From UBA1765 sp045615885 (GTDB taxonomy: Bacteria > Fibrobacterota > Fibrobacteria > Fibrobacterales > Fibrobacteraceae): DNA of 64,000 nt. The position numbers and the translations under genes were made by a program. A model generated the notes under the pieces. That model did no database searches, was not told the DNA's origin, and saw only the letters and a list, made by a program, of their open reading frames with translations. This document shows positions 9,028-17,090 of the stretch, in pieces. The stretch covers positions 1 through 64,000 of the forward strand of contig JAZLFR010000061.1 of the NCBI GenBank assembly GCA_045615885.1. The letters run 5' to 3'. Every line of letters begins with the position of its first letter. The stretch's first letter is position 1.

Positions 9028-9351
9028 TTAGACGACAGAGGATGTCGGCTGAGCCTTGTGATCCTTGCTGATTTCGTTCTGCTTCTTGAGCTGAACCTTG
9101 ACGCGTTCGATAGCGACGCTAATGGCCTTGCCCATGTTGTCTTCGTCTGCGGATGCGACGATGACTGCGCCCGGCACGTTTACGGAGATATCGCAGTGGC
9201 GCTTGTGTTCTACTTCATGGTCGAGAACAATGGAGATGTTCGTGATTTCCGGGGAGAACTTGCTGAGCTTTTCAGCTTCTTCGGAAATGCGGCCCTGGAG
9301 ATTTGCGTCTGCGTCGTAGTGAAAGTGGCGGGAAGTAACTGTAATATCCAT
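9028..9351 (-). CDS. hpf: Ribosome hibernation promoting factor, short form
   Basis: At 107 residues this is a short HPF/RaiA-type protein, lacking the long-form C-terminal dimerisation domain. It has the N-terminal strand (MDITVTSRHFHYD), the segment EITNISIVLDHEVEHKRHCDISVNVPGA and the helix DEDNMGKAISVAIERVKVQLKK that binds the 30S decoding groove. It inactivates idle ribosomes as 70S or 100S particles. It is the first gene of the hpf-hprK-mce operon. In many Gram-negatives hpf sits beside rpoN; here rpoN is about 32 kb away with the lpt genes. Confidence 0.93.
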   Translation of the reverse strand: MDITVTSRHFHYDADANLQGRISEEAEKLSKFSPEITNISIVLDHEVEHKRHCDISVNVPGAVIVASADEDNMGKAISVAIERVKVQLKKQNEISKDHKAQPTSSVV

Positions 9352-9498
9352 TGCTATATCCTCTCAAAAAATGTTTTGCGCGGGGGAATTCCCGTGCCCA
9401 CCCTTGATATACCTAATTATTTACGAAAAAGCAAAAGTTTTTTTTAGTTTTTTTGGTCTGTTTTTGTTCCAATATGGAATAGAACGGCTTCTAGGCAC

Positions 9499-9534
9499 AA
9501 AAAAAGAGGAAAGTTTTTCTTTCCTCTGTTTTTT
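9499..9534 (-). terminator. Intrinsic terminator after the LpoB-like gene
   Basis: A 9-bp stem (9505-9513 with 9519-9527) and a T5 loop has an A-run to its left, which is a T-run on the minus strand. It therefore ends the transcript of the gene at 9590-10195. A matching T-run on the right would also serve plus-strand transcription. Confidence 0.75.
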
Positions 9535-9540
9535 GTTTTT

Positions 9541-9588
9541 CACTTACAACTAGCTACTAGATTCTAAATACTAGCCCCTAGTCACTAA
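9541..9588. repeat. Degenerate CTAG-rich intergenic repeat
   Basis: The motif CTAG recurs in CTAGCTACTAGATTCTAAA, CTAGCCCCTAG and related variants within about 45 bases. A similar CTAG-containing string reappears at about 44335-44350. It is non-coding and resembles dispersed intergenic filler. Confidence 0.5.
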
Positions 9589-9589
9589 A

Positions 9590-10195
9590 TTACATCTTTA
9601 CGTTTGCCTTGGAGATGTACTTCTTGATTTTCTTGTCGCCAATCCAGACTTTCTTGTGGGTCTGGAGGTCGGTAAGTTCGAGATCAACCTGGTAGAAAAT
9701 TACCTGCTTGCTGCCTTCCTGGTCGACGATGGTGTTGATTGTGCCGGTGAGCATGAGGTTTGCTCCAGTTTCCTGGCCAGCTTCAACGCGGGTTTCTTCG
9801 GTGGCATTCCCCATCTGGTCTGCTACTTCTGCACGGAGCTCTGCACGTTCGTCGGCGCTTGCGACGAAGTCAACCATGCCGGAGTTGATGAGAGCGCGTT
9901 CCATGTCCTTTGTGAAGGTTTCTACGCTGATGTGCTCGTGGCTCTTGTTCTTGATTTTGCCGACGACTACAGTCGGGGTTGTGCCGAGCTTACTTGCCAT
10001 CTGGTTGTACCATGGGCGATTCAGGCAGTCGTTGATCATTTCGTCTGCAACGAGGCGGGAATCGGTGTCGTTCCAGGAACCGGAAAGGTCTGTAGTGGAG
10101 TTTTCGTCAATGCGGGAAACTTTCTTGCCGCCGTCGCCGCAGGCAACAAGGAATGCGAGGGAGCAAAGTGCAATTACTTTTAAGAGTTTTGACAT
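9590..10195 (-). CDS. LpoB-like penicillin-binding-protein activator lipoprotein
   Basis: The signal peptide ends in the lipobox LVAC with Cys19, so it should be a lipoprotein. The body matches the LpoB/PF13036 family: SRLVADEMINDCLNRPWY, VVVGKIKNKSHEHISVETFTKDMERALINSG, GANLMLTGTI and a C-terminal YQVDLELTDLQTHKKVW. In E. coli LpoB reaches through the peptidoglycan to stimulate PBP1b; the same role here is inferred. It starts after an AGGAG. Length 201 fits. A COG3014-like lipoprotein, often found beside LpoB genes in other genomes, is at 28901, not adjacent. Confidence 0.88.
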   Translation of the reverse strand: MSKLLKVIALCSLAFLVACGDGGKKVSRIDENSTTDLSGSWNDTDSRLVADEMINDCLNRPWYNQMASKLGTTPTVVVGKIKNKSHEHISVETFTKDMERALINSGMVDFVASADERAELRAEVADQMGNATEETRVEAGQETGANLMLTGTINTIVDQEGSKQVIFYQVDLELTDLQTHKKVWIGDKKIKKYISKANVKM

Positions 10196-10329
10196 ATCTT
10201 CTCCTTAAGAAGTTAAGTTTTGCGGATAATTTACAAAATCTAAATCATATTGTCTAGCAAAGTTGCAGCAGCTTCTGATAAACCTTTCTAAATTTCAGAT
10301 ATAAAATCAAAAACCTAAGGAAATAGAAA

Positions 10330-11607
10330 ATGGCAAAGATTGAAACCAATTGCGTGCAGGCAGGCTGGACCCCGACCAAGGGTGAACCGCGCGTTCTACC
10401 GATTTACCAGAGCACTACCTTCAAGTATGACACCAGCGCCCAGATGGCCGACCTTTTCGACCTCAAGGCCAGCGGCTATTTTTACACACGTTTGCAGAAC
10501 CCGACAAACGATGCCGTGGCAAACAAAATTTGCGCACTCGAGGGCGGTGTAGCGGCAATGCTCACAAGCTCCGGTCAGGCTGCAAACTTCTATGCAGTTT
10601 TCAACATTTGCGAAGCTGGCGACCATTTCATTAGCACCACTGCAATTTACGGCGGCACAAGCAACCTCTTCGGTGTTACGATGAAGAAGCTTGGCATCGA
10701 ATGCACTTTCGTTGACCAGGATGCAAGCGACGAAGAAATCGAAAAGGCATTCCGCCCGAACACCAAGTGCTTCTTTGGCGAAACAGTAGCAAATCCGGCT
10801 GGCAAGATCCTTGACCTTGAACGCTTTGCAAAGCTTGCCCACAAGCACGGCGTGCCGATGATCGTCGACAACACCTTCCCGACACCAATCAACTGCCGTC
10901 CGTTTGAATTTGGCGTCGATATCGTGACGCATTCCACGACAAAGTACATGGATGGCCATGCTACATCTGTTGGCGGCTGCATCGTCGATAGCGGCAACTT
11001 TGACTGGGAAGCACATCACGACAAGTTCCCGGGCCTCACGGAACCGGACCCGAGCTACCATGGCCTCGCCTACGCAAAGGCGTTCGGCAAGGGCGGCTAC
11101 ATTACCAAGGCTACTGCACAGCTCATGCGCGACCTCGGTTCCATTCAGGCTCCGCAGAACGCCTTCCTCTTGAACCTCGGTCTTGAAACATTGCACCTCC
11201 GCGTGCCGCGCCACTGCGAAAACGCGCTCGCTGTCGCAAAGTATTTGAAGAACCATCCGAAGGTTGCATGGGTCGATTACGCCGGCCTCGAAGACAACAA
11301 GTACAATGCGCTTGCAAAGAAGCAGTTCAAGGACGGCCTTCCGTGCGGCGTGCTCACGTTCGGCATCAAGGGTGGCCGCGATAAGAGCATCCAGTTCATG
11401 GATAGCCTCAAGCTGATTTGCATCGTTACCCATGTGGCCGATGCCCGCAGCTGCGTATTGCACCCGGCAAGCCACACGCACCGCCAGCTCAGTGACGAAC
11501 AGCTCATTGAAGCAGGTGTCGCACCGGACCTTATCCGCTTTAGCGTAGGTATCGAAAACATCGACGATATCATTGCCGACCTGGAACAGGCCCTCGCAAT
11601 CGTTTAA
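10330..11607 (+). CDS. metY: O-acetylhomoserine aminocarboxypropyltransferase (sulfhydrylase)
   Basis: This is a PLP enzyme of the Cys/Met metabolism family at 425 residues, the long size typical of MetY. Lys205 in HSTTKYMDGHAT is the predicted Schiff-base lysine; YFYTRLQNPTNDAVANKICALEGG, TSSGQAANF and DNTFPTP are further signatures. It should make homocysteine from O-acetylhomoserine and sulfide. Expressed alone, with a AAGGA ribosome site and a strong terminator downstream. The upstream 130 bases show no SAM riboswitch that I can recognise. Confidence 0.94.
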   Translation: MAKIETNCVQAGWTPTKGEPRVLPIYQSTTFKYDTSAQMADLFDLKASGYFYTRLQNPTNDAVANKICALEGGVAAMLTSSGQAANFYAVFNICEAGDHFISTTAIYGGTSNLFGVTMKKLGIECTFVDQDASDEEIEKAFRPNTKCFFGETVANPAGKILDLERFAKLAHKHGVPMIVDNTFPTPINCRPFEFGVDIVTHSTTKYMDGHATSVGGCIVDSGNFDWEAHHDKFPGLTEPDPSYHGLAYAKAFGKGGYITKATAQLMRDLGSIQAPQNAFLLNLGLETLHLRVPRHCENALAVAKYLKNHPKVAWVDYAGLEDNKYNALAKKQFKDGLPCGVLTFGIKGGRDKSIQFMDSLKLICIVTHVADARSCVLHPASHTHRQLSDEQLIEAGVAPDLIRFSVGIENIDDIIADLEQALAIV

Positions 11608-11627
11608 TGCATTTTAATTTGAACATG

Positions 11628-11660
11628 TGAGCCCGGCACAATGCCGGGCTCATTTCTTTT
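11628..11660 (+). terminator. Terminator after metY
   Basis: An 11-bp GC-rich stem (11628-11638 with 11642-11652) with a CAA loop is followed by TTTCTTTT. Confidence 0.85.
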
Positions 11661-11688
11661 CAATTTTTATGCGTGAGAACTATGAAAT

Positions 11689-11722
11689 AAAAAAAGGTCT
11701 CGGCAGAATCGAGACCTTTTTT
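11689..11722 (-). terminator. Terminator after the small Tyr/Asp/Ser-rich lipoprotein gene
   Basis: A 13-bp stem (11690-11702 with 11710-11722) and a 7-base loop has A6 on the left and T6 on the right. It ends the minus-strand gene at 11739 and would also serve as a second terminator after metY. Confidence 0.85.
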
Positions 11723-11738
11723 CACTGCAATTCCCTTT

Positions 11739-12014
11739 TTAATAGAAATCCCAGTAGCTATCTTCAAAGCTCCAGTCACTGTCGTAACTATCATCATAGC
11801 TGCTGTCGTAACTGTCGTCATAGCTCCAGTCATCGTAGCTGCCGCCATTGCCGCCGTTACCGCCATTGCCACCCTTGCTACCGGTAGCCTTCTTAGCCCA
11901 TTCGGAACTATCGATTGCGTTTGGTGCAGTTGCACCTTCACTGTCAGCTGCGCAAGCTACGAAAATCATGCTAATAGCAGAGATTGCTAAAACAGAAGTA
12001 ATAATCTTTTTCAT
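11739..12014 (-). CDS. Small lipoprotein with a Gly/Asn and Tyr/Asp/Ser repeat tail
   Basis: The 91-residue product has a signal peptide with lipobox FVAC (Cys21). A linker is followed by GGN repeats (KGGNGGNGGNGGSYDD) and a tail made almost only of Ser, Tyr, Asp, Trp and Phe, with recurring DSYDSSYDDSYDSD. Such low-complexity aromatic-acidic tails are seen in surface-exposed or adhesive proteins, but no family is recognised. It lies 15 bases downstream of the outer-membrane barrel gene, on the same strand, so co-transcription is likely. Confidence 0.75.
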   Translation of the reverse strand: MKKIITSVLAISAISMIFVACAADSEGATAPNAIDSSEWAKKATGSKGGNGGNGGNGGSYDDWSYDDSYDSSYDDSYDSDWSFEDSYWDFY

Positions 12015-12029
12015 ATTGCCGATCTCCTA

Positions 12030-13313
12030 TTAGAAATTGATGAAGCCTGCGATCTTGGTGAACATGTCGCCACCACCAAAGCCGGTGAGCGGGTTCTTGT
12101 AGAATGCAGAACCGATAGCAGCTTCAACAGCGAAATTCTTGTACTGGAAGCGTGTGCCACCTTCCACTTCGGTCACATCAGACTTGGAAGTGACTGTGGT
12201 GGTTGTGGAGGTTGTGCTCGGGTTCTTGTTGGTATCAATGTCAATACCGACAACCTTGAATGTATGGTTTACACCGGCAAATGCCAACCAGTTGGAGCTG
12301 AGTGCGAGTTCAGCAAGGAGGTTCGGCATGGTGTAAAGACCGATATTTGTGCGGGAATGTTCAAAGTTAGTCGTAGAGGAACCGTCAAAGATGAGAACCG
12401 GGAGGTATGTGTTCAAGCCGAGCAATACTCGAGCGTTGTTGCTCTGGAGGACTGCAGAAGCAATATTGAAGTGTGGAACGGCTTCGATGCGGCTGTCCTT
12501 GCTCGTGCTCTTTCTGTCACCCTTTACAGTGATGTTGTGGCGCAAGAGATCGACACCGATGTTCCAAGCCAGGCTGCTGTTGGACGGGCCGTTTGTGATT
12601 GCTGCCTGAACACCCAAATCCCAGAAGGAATAGGTGTCGTCAGCCTTGTTGTTGTTTACTTCGTTTGCAATGGTGAGCCAGTATGCATTGATGGTCAAGT
12701 CCATGCTGCCAAGCAACATACCGAAATTTACGCCAATGTTGTCACCCTTACCGATGGTAGTAGTGGTGGAGTTGTCGTCCATGGCGTATGTCTTGTCGAG
12801 AGAGAGGTCGAGAGAAATACCGAAGCTCTTCTTTGCAAAACCGAGAGTGAGCTTTCCAAGATCATTGGAATTGTCAAGACCAAGGAAATAGGTGGAATTG
12901 TCGCCAAATGCAACAACGCCGGATTGTTCAAGCGGGTCAACATAAACGAGCTTGGAACCAGCCATCTTGTAAGGGGAGGCCATGTTGCCACCGATGGTAG
13001 ATGCTGCAGCTTCGTTACCGTATGTGTTGTAGGCATTGCCGCGAAGAACATTGAAGTTTGCTGCATCGCCAGCTTCTGCTGTTGCTGCTGGAGCTGCCGG
13101 TGCTGCTTCCTGTGCCACTGGGGCCGGTTCAAATACCGGAGCCGGAGCTGGAGCTGGAGCCGGAGCCGGAGCCGGTTCCGGAGCCGGAGCTTCTTCTACG
13201 ACTTCTGTGGCTTCTTCATTTTGAGAAGACTGTTCGTCACCCCAACCATAATCCTGGGCCATAGCGAAGCTTGCTGCAGCTATAACACCGAGAGACATCA
13301 GTTTAATATTCAT
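12030..13313 (-). CDS. Outer-membrane beta-barrel protein with a Pro/Ala-rich neck
   Basis: A signal peptide (cleavage near MAQDYGW) is followed by an acidic segment and a Pro-Ala neck (about residues 41-75, APAPAPAPAP type) that could cross the cell wall layer. The rest (about 85-427) is rich in alternating hydrophobic strands and ends in Phe (GFINF), as outer-membrane barrels do. The GAGGAAAAAC ribosome site precedes the ATG. The function is not recognised; structural, porin-like or adhesion roles are all possible. The codon-repeat neck is a likely length-variable region. Confidence 0.75.
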   Translation of the reverse strand: MNIKLMSLGVIAAASFAMAQDYGWGDEQSSQNEEATEVVEEAPAPEPAPAPAPAPAPAPVFEPAPVAQEAAPAAPAATAEAGDAANFNVLRGNAYNTYGNEAAASTIGGNMASPYKMAGSKLVYVDPLEQSGVVAFGDNSTYFLGLDNSNDLGKLTLGFAKKSFGISLDLSLDKTYAMDDNSTTTTIGKGDNIGVNFGMLLGSMDLTINAYWLTIANEVNNNKADDTYSFWDLGVQAAITNGPSNSSLAWNIGVDLLRHNITVKGDRKSTSKDSRIEAVPHFNIASAVLQSNNARVLLGLNTYLPVLIFDGSSTTNFEHSRTNIGLYTMPNLLAELALSSNWLAFAGVNHTFKVVGIDIDTNKNPSTTSTTTTVTSKSDVTEVEGGTRFQYKNFAVEAAIGSAFYKNPLTGFGGGDMFTKIAGFINF

Positions 13314-13404
13314 GTTTTTCCTCTACTTTTAAATAGTAAAATAAATTTAGCACTTCCCTCTTAATTTGTCAAACATTTTTCTTACAAAAAGAATACTTTC
13401 ATTG

Positions 13405-13436
13405 AAAAAAAGTCCCAGGAAAACCTGGGACTAAAG
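13405..13436 (-). terminator. Terminator after the GH5 gene
   Basis: A 9-bp stem (13411-13419 with 13424-13432) and an AAAA loop is preceded by A7 on the plus strand, which reads as a T-run on the minus strand. Confidence 0.8.
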
Positions 13437-13478
13437 AATTCAATTTTTTGCGAAAGCGATTTTTTGAAAGGTTGCCTT

Positions 13479-15434
13479 TTATTTGAGGCCGAATGCGTCC
13501 TTCATGCCTTCGATGAGCGTGCCGTCATTGTTGAAGAGGGCAAAGCCGCCAGTGTAACCCCAATGCTGCATGGGAATCTCAAGCTCTTCGCTGATTTCAC
13601 GCATTGCATTGTAATAGTTCAAAATGGACTGTTTGTCGGACTTTGCGTTATAGGCACCGTATTCGTTGATGATCACAGGAACGTTGTTTGTAACGGCCCA
13701 CTGCTTTGCCTTGTAGACCTGGGCAAGGATAGCTTCCTTGCTTGCGACCTTGTAGTAGTTGTTGAGGGCTGTCTTTGCAGAACTCTTTGTGGCGGCGCTT
13801 ACGCCGTAGTCTGCACTGAACTTGCTCCATGTCTTTTCATTGTACGGGAACGGTAGGTTGCGGATTGTTGCGTAATCTGTCCAGGAAGCTCCCTGATGTG
13901 TAAAGACCATCGGTTCGTAGGTGTGGATCGCGTAGATGATGTTGTCGTCCTTGAACGGGGTGCGCTTTGCAAGGGCTGCAATGGAGTACCATTGTGCATC
14001 GCCGAAGATGATGGTGTGGGTCTTGTCGACGGAGCGAATCGAGTCGATCATTGCCTGGGCGGCGATAGTCAAGGTGTCTGCCTTTACTGCACCGTTTGCC
14101 ATGTCCGGTTCATTGAGCAATTCAAAGAACAGGTCTTCGCGATCGTTTGCTGCGTAGTGTTCAGCAACAACCTTCCAAACACCTGCCATCATGGCGATGT
14201 ATGTACGGTCGCTTGCAGAAGTCTTGTTGTAGCTGTTGTCGTATTCGTGGTAGTCGATAACGAGAGAAATGCCGTTTTCTGCAGTCCACTTTTCGAAGGC
14301 GTCAAGCACAGTGAACAGGTTTTCGGTGTCCATTGTGAGTTCCTTGTCGGTGCCGGCGAGGAATGCCTTTCGGTTGGTAACGTAAAGGTCAAGGTCGATC
14401 GGCAAACGCAGGGATTTTACACCGGCCTTTGCGAGGTTCTGTACGTCCTTTTCGCCGAGCTCGAATTCACCGGTGAACTTGCCGTCTGCTTCTTCGAGCC
14501 AGTTGGTAAAGTTTACGCCCTTGTCGAGGTACTTCATTGCCTTGGCCTGCAGCGGGTTCGAAATGGCGACATCGCCAATTTCGACGGTAGGTATCACTGC
14601 CGGTTTTGCTTCGAGGTCAGCCACGTCGGCAGGCAATGCATCTTCGTTGATGAATGCGAGGTTGTCGATGAAGAGGGAATCGGTAACGACCTTTGCAGAG
14701 TTTGCTCCCTTCACCTGGATGCTGAACTGGTTGATGTTTTCCTTGTTGAATGCAACAGGTTCACCCCAGCCTTCCTGGGCAAGGTCGCGGAACTTGATGT
14801 CCAGACAGGTCCAGCTGGTAGACTTCTTTACGCTGATGCCGTGAACATCGTAGTCTTCAATGTCTGAAGTTTCAATGCGAAGAACATGGGCGCCGCCCTT
14901 ATAGCAATAGTGGAATCCGCCAATATTTGAGAAATCAGCCTTGTCGACAGAAACTGCGAGAGCGGAGTACGGTGCGTATTCGTATTCACCCTTGTCGAGC
15001 ACATAGTTGATTTTGATTGCATGTGCAGACTGGTAGCCTTCATTTGCAACGGACATTTCGATCGTGGAGGCGCCGCCGTTTCCGTTATCGTCGTAAGTGT
15101 ACCAGCCGTTGCCCTGTGCTGTTTCATCGTTGCCGTCTTCGAAGTCATCGAGCAGAATGCCCTTTGGGAGGAACGGCACAATTTCTGTAGGTATTGCAGT
15201 CGAAGAAGATGAAAGATCACCTGGATTTTCACCTTCTACGGAGCTGGAAGAAGCTTCGGCAGTGCCTTCTACAGAGCTTGAAGACAAATCACCAGTTTCT
15301 TCGCTGGAACTGGATTCGTCGATGATTGTATCGTCGGTCTTGGCAGAGGAACTATCGTCACCGCATGCTACGGCAAACAGGCCAAATGCTGCTGCGGCAG
15401 AAAATGCGATGAAAGGGGTGAGTCTGGATTTCAT
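13479..15434 (-). CDS. GH5-family glycanase lipoprotein with a family-11-like carbohydrate-binding module
   Basis: The signal peptide ends in the lipobox AVAC (Cys24). A polyserine and Glu linker follows (about 28-82). The next domain (about 88-270) starts GILLDDFEDGND and has the beta-sandwich look of CBM11-like modules that bind glucan chains. The GH5 TIM barrel (about 300-640) has the catalytic acid Glu442 in FELLNEPD and the nucleophile Glu591 in INEYGAY, plus LRLPI and DYHEYD. It should hydrolyse beta-1,4-glucan or a related glycan at the cell surface. There is no obvious type IX sorting domain at the C-terminus, so lipid anchoring is the likely attachment. Terminator at 13405. Confidence 0.9.
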   Translation of the reverse strand: MKSRLTPFIAFSAAAAFGLFAVACGDDSSSAKTDDTIIDESSSSEETGDLSSSSVEGTAEASSSSVEGENPGDLSSSSTAIPTEIVPFLPKGILLDDFEDGNDETAQGNGWYTYDDNGNGGASTIEMSVANEGYQSAHAIKINYVLDKGEYEYAPYSALAVSVDKADFSNIGGFHYCYKGGAHVLRIETSDIEDYDVHGISVKKSTSWTCLDIKFRDLAQEGWGEPVAFNKENINQFSIQVKGANSAKVVTDSLFIDNLAFINEDALPADVADLEAKPAVIPTVEIGDVAISNPLQAKAMKYLDKGVNFTNWLEEADGKFTGEFELGEKDVQNLAKAGVKSLRLPIDLDLYVTNRKAFLAGTDKELTMDTENLFTVLDAFEKWTAENGISLVIDYHEYDNSYNKTSASDRTYIAMMAGVWKVVAEHYAANDREDLFFELLNEPDMANGAVKADTLTIAAQAMIDSIRSVDKTHTIIFGDAQWYSIAALAKRTPFKDDNIIYAIHTYEPMVFTHQGASWTDYATIRNLPFPYNEKTWSKFSADYGVSAATKSSAKTALNNYYKVASKEAILAQVYKAKQWAVTNNVPVIINEYGAYNAKSDKQSILNYYNAMREISEELEIPMQHWGYTGGFALFNNDGTLIEGMKDAFGLK

Positions 15435-15549
15435 GGAAATTCTCCCAAAAAAGTTATTTACCCGTAAATTATCTAAAAAATGTTATACAGTAACATGAAA
15501 AAACAATGTTTTGAGCTATTGTTGTGTCAACTGTATGCTTGAAAAGGCA

Positions 15550-15576
15550 AAAAAACCGGCGCAGTGCCGGTTTTTT
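15550..15576 (-). terminator. Terminator after rpe
   Basis: An 11-bp stem (15550-15560 with 15566-15576) and a 5-base loop has A6/T6 flanks, so it can work on both strands; it sits directly after rpe. Confidence 0.85.
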
Positions 15577-15593
15577 GCAAAAATTTCTGCAAA

Positions 15594-16244
15594 TTACTTT
15601 ACAAGTTCCACAAATTTCTTGCAGGTATCCTCGGGGTCAGGTGTGCCGAAAATGGCGCTGCCCACGACAAAGATGTTTGCGCCTGCGGCCTTTGCCTGTT
15701 CGATGGTCTTCAAGTTGATGCCGCCGTCAATCTGGATATCGAGTTCCGGCTTCATTTCACGAAGGCGCTTGACCTTGTCGAGAGTGTAGGCTATCATGCT
15801 CTGGCCGCCAAAGCCCGGGTTCACGGACATCACGAGAACCATGTCTACGATATCGAGAACATGCTGGATGTTTTCAATCGGAGTTGCAGGGTTGATTGCA
15901 ACGGCCGGTTTGCAGCCGAGTTCACGGATCTGGTGGAGCAGGCGGTCGAGGTGGTTTGTCGTTTCTGCATGAACGGTGATTATGCTTGCGCCAGCCTTTG
16001 CAAATTCCGCTACGTAGTTTTCTGGATTTGCAATCATCAAATGGCAATCGAGCGGAAGGTTCGTCCCTTTCTTTACGCATGCGGAAATGCCAGGACCAAA
16101 GCTGATGTTTGGAACAAAGTTTCCGTCCATGATGTCGAGGTGAACAAGGCCAGCTCCGCCGTTTTCGATGGCTTTGATGCCTTGGCCGAGCTGCAGGAAA
16201 TTTGCGTTAAGTACGCTTGGGGCTATAATACACTGTTTTTGCAT
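15594..16244 (-). CDS. rpe: Ribulose-phosphate 3-epimerase
   Basis: This 216-residue TIM-barrel enzyme interconverts ribulose-5-phosphate and xylulose-5-phosphate. Signatures are IAPSVLNANF at the N-terminus, HLDIMDGNFVPNISFGP (catalytic Asp and phosphate site), DCHLMI, VMSVNPGFGGQ and the IDGGINLKT metal-binding segment. The start ATG has no strong ribosome site, but it matches the family start. It is the only non-oxidative pentose-phosphate gene in the window. Confidence 0.96.
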   Translation of the reverse strand: MQKQCIIAPSVLNANFLQLGQGIKAIENGGAGLVHLDIMDGNFVPNISFGPGISACVKKGTNLPLDCHLMIANPENYVAEFAKAGASIITVHAETTNHLDRLLHQIRELGCKPAVAINPATPIENIQHVLDIVDMVLVMSVNPGFGGQSMIAYTLDKVKRLREMKPELDIQIDGGINLKTIEQAKAAGANIFVVGSAIFGTPDPEDTCKKFVELVK

Positions 16245-16315
16245 AACAAAAATATAGTCAGAAATTAAACATTTTACTACTATTTGTTAACAATTTTTTT
16301 AAGGAGAAAAAAAAC

Positions 16316-16771
16316 ATGGCAAAAACATCCGCAAAGGCCCCTGCAAAAAAGGCCGCTGCCCCTAAGGCAGAGAAGAAGGCTGCAGTGAAGGCAGCTCCGA
16401 AGGCTGCGGCAAAGGCTCCTGCAAAGAAGGCAGAAGCTGCAAAGCCGGCTAAGGAAGAAAAGAAGGCTGCTGTTAAGAAGGTTGCTGAAAAGGCAGCTCC
16501 GAAGGCCGCAGCAAAGAAGACTCCGGCCAAGAAGGCAGCCCCGGCAAAGAAAGTTGCTGTTGTTTTCGAAGCTGACTGCCCGCTCGCAACAACAGTTTCC
16601 GTTGCAGGTTCCTTCAACAACTGGTCCGTAGAAGCAAACCCGCTCAAGAAAGACAAGAAATCCGGTCTCTGGACTGCAAAGATTTCCCTTGCTGCAGGCG
16701 ATTACGAATACAAGTTCGTATGCGACGGTGCTAACTGGGACGCAGGCGACAACAAGATCAAGCACGTCTAA
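16316..16771 (+). CDS. Histone-H1-like Lys/Ala/Pro tail fused to a glycogen-binding (CBM48/AMPK-like) domain
   Basis: Residues about 1-78 are almost only Lys, Ala and Pro in short AKK/PKA repeats, like the C-terminal tail of histone H1 and bacterial H1-like proteins. Residues about 79-151 form a CBM48/AMPK-beta type domain: VVFEADCPLATTVSVAGSF, NNWSVEANPLKKD, GLWTAKISLAAGDYEYKFV and CDGANWDAGDN. That fold binds alpha-1,4-glucans such as glycogen. An AAGGAG site before the ATG suggests high translation. The tail may bind nucleic acid or polyanions. The pairing of such a tail with a glycogen-binding domain is unusual; see findings. Confidence 0.85.
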   Translation: MAKTSAKAPAKKAAAPKAEKKAAVKAAPKAAAKAPAKKAEAAKPAKEEKKAAVKKVAEKAAPKAAAKKTPAKKAAPAKKVAVVFEADCPLATTVSVAGSFNNWSVEANPLKKDKKSGLWTAKISLAAGDYEYKFVCDGANWDAGDNKIKHV

Positions 16772-16795
16772 TTGTTAACCACAGCTAATTTAGAG

Positions 16796-16825
16796 AAGGT
16801 GCCGGTTTTGCCGGCGCCTTTTTAG
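16796..16825 (+). terminator. Terminator after the H1-like/CBM48 gene
   Basis: A 10-bp stem (16796-16805 with 16811-16820, one G-T pair) and a TTTTG loop is followed by a T-run. Confidence 0.75.
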
Positions 16826-16889
16826 TTTTTCTTGCATCTTGTGTCTTGGTTGTGTTTTGGCACTTGCATCTTTTTCTATGTTTACCTTT

Positions 16890-17090
16890 ATGAAAAAGTT
16901 ACAACATAATCGCGAAAAATGTTTGGAATGCGCAGGTTGCGTAGGCCTTTGCCCTAAAATGGCTCTCGATATGCACGGTCTTGATTTGCAGATCGACAGT
17001 TCCAAATGCATTTGTTGTGGACTTTGTACGCGCGGCTGCCCTGCCGGTGCTTTGAGTATTGTAGATGTGCAGGAGGCTGGCAATGCGTAG
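16890..17090 (+). CDS. Small 2[4Fe-4S] ferredoxin
   Basis: Two cysteine clusters, CLECAGCVGLCP and CICCGLCTRGCP, define a bacterial-type ferredoxin with two [4Fe-4S] clusters (66 residues from the ATG at 16890). The family N-terminus is short, so the more upstream ATGs at 16839 and 16878 are less likely. The stop overlaps the start of the next gene, so it is translationally coupled to the prenyl reductase at 17083 and probably supplies its electrons. Confidence 0.88.
   Translation: MKKLQHNREKCLECAGCVGLCPKMALDMHGLDLQIDSSKCICCGLCTRGCPAGALSIVDVQEAGNA

Noticed and set aside
12264..13364. 366-codon frame opposite the barrel gene
   Set aside because: It reads the Pro/Ala neck in reverse as Arg/Ser repeats; no ribosome site or domain.
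13896..14867. 323-codon frame opposite the GH5 gene
   Set aside because: Antisense of a GH5 enzyme with catalytic residues; no recognisable domain.
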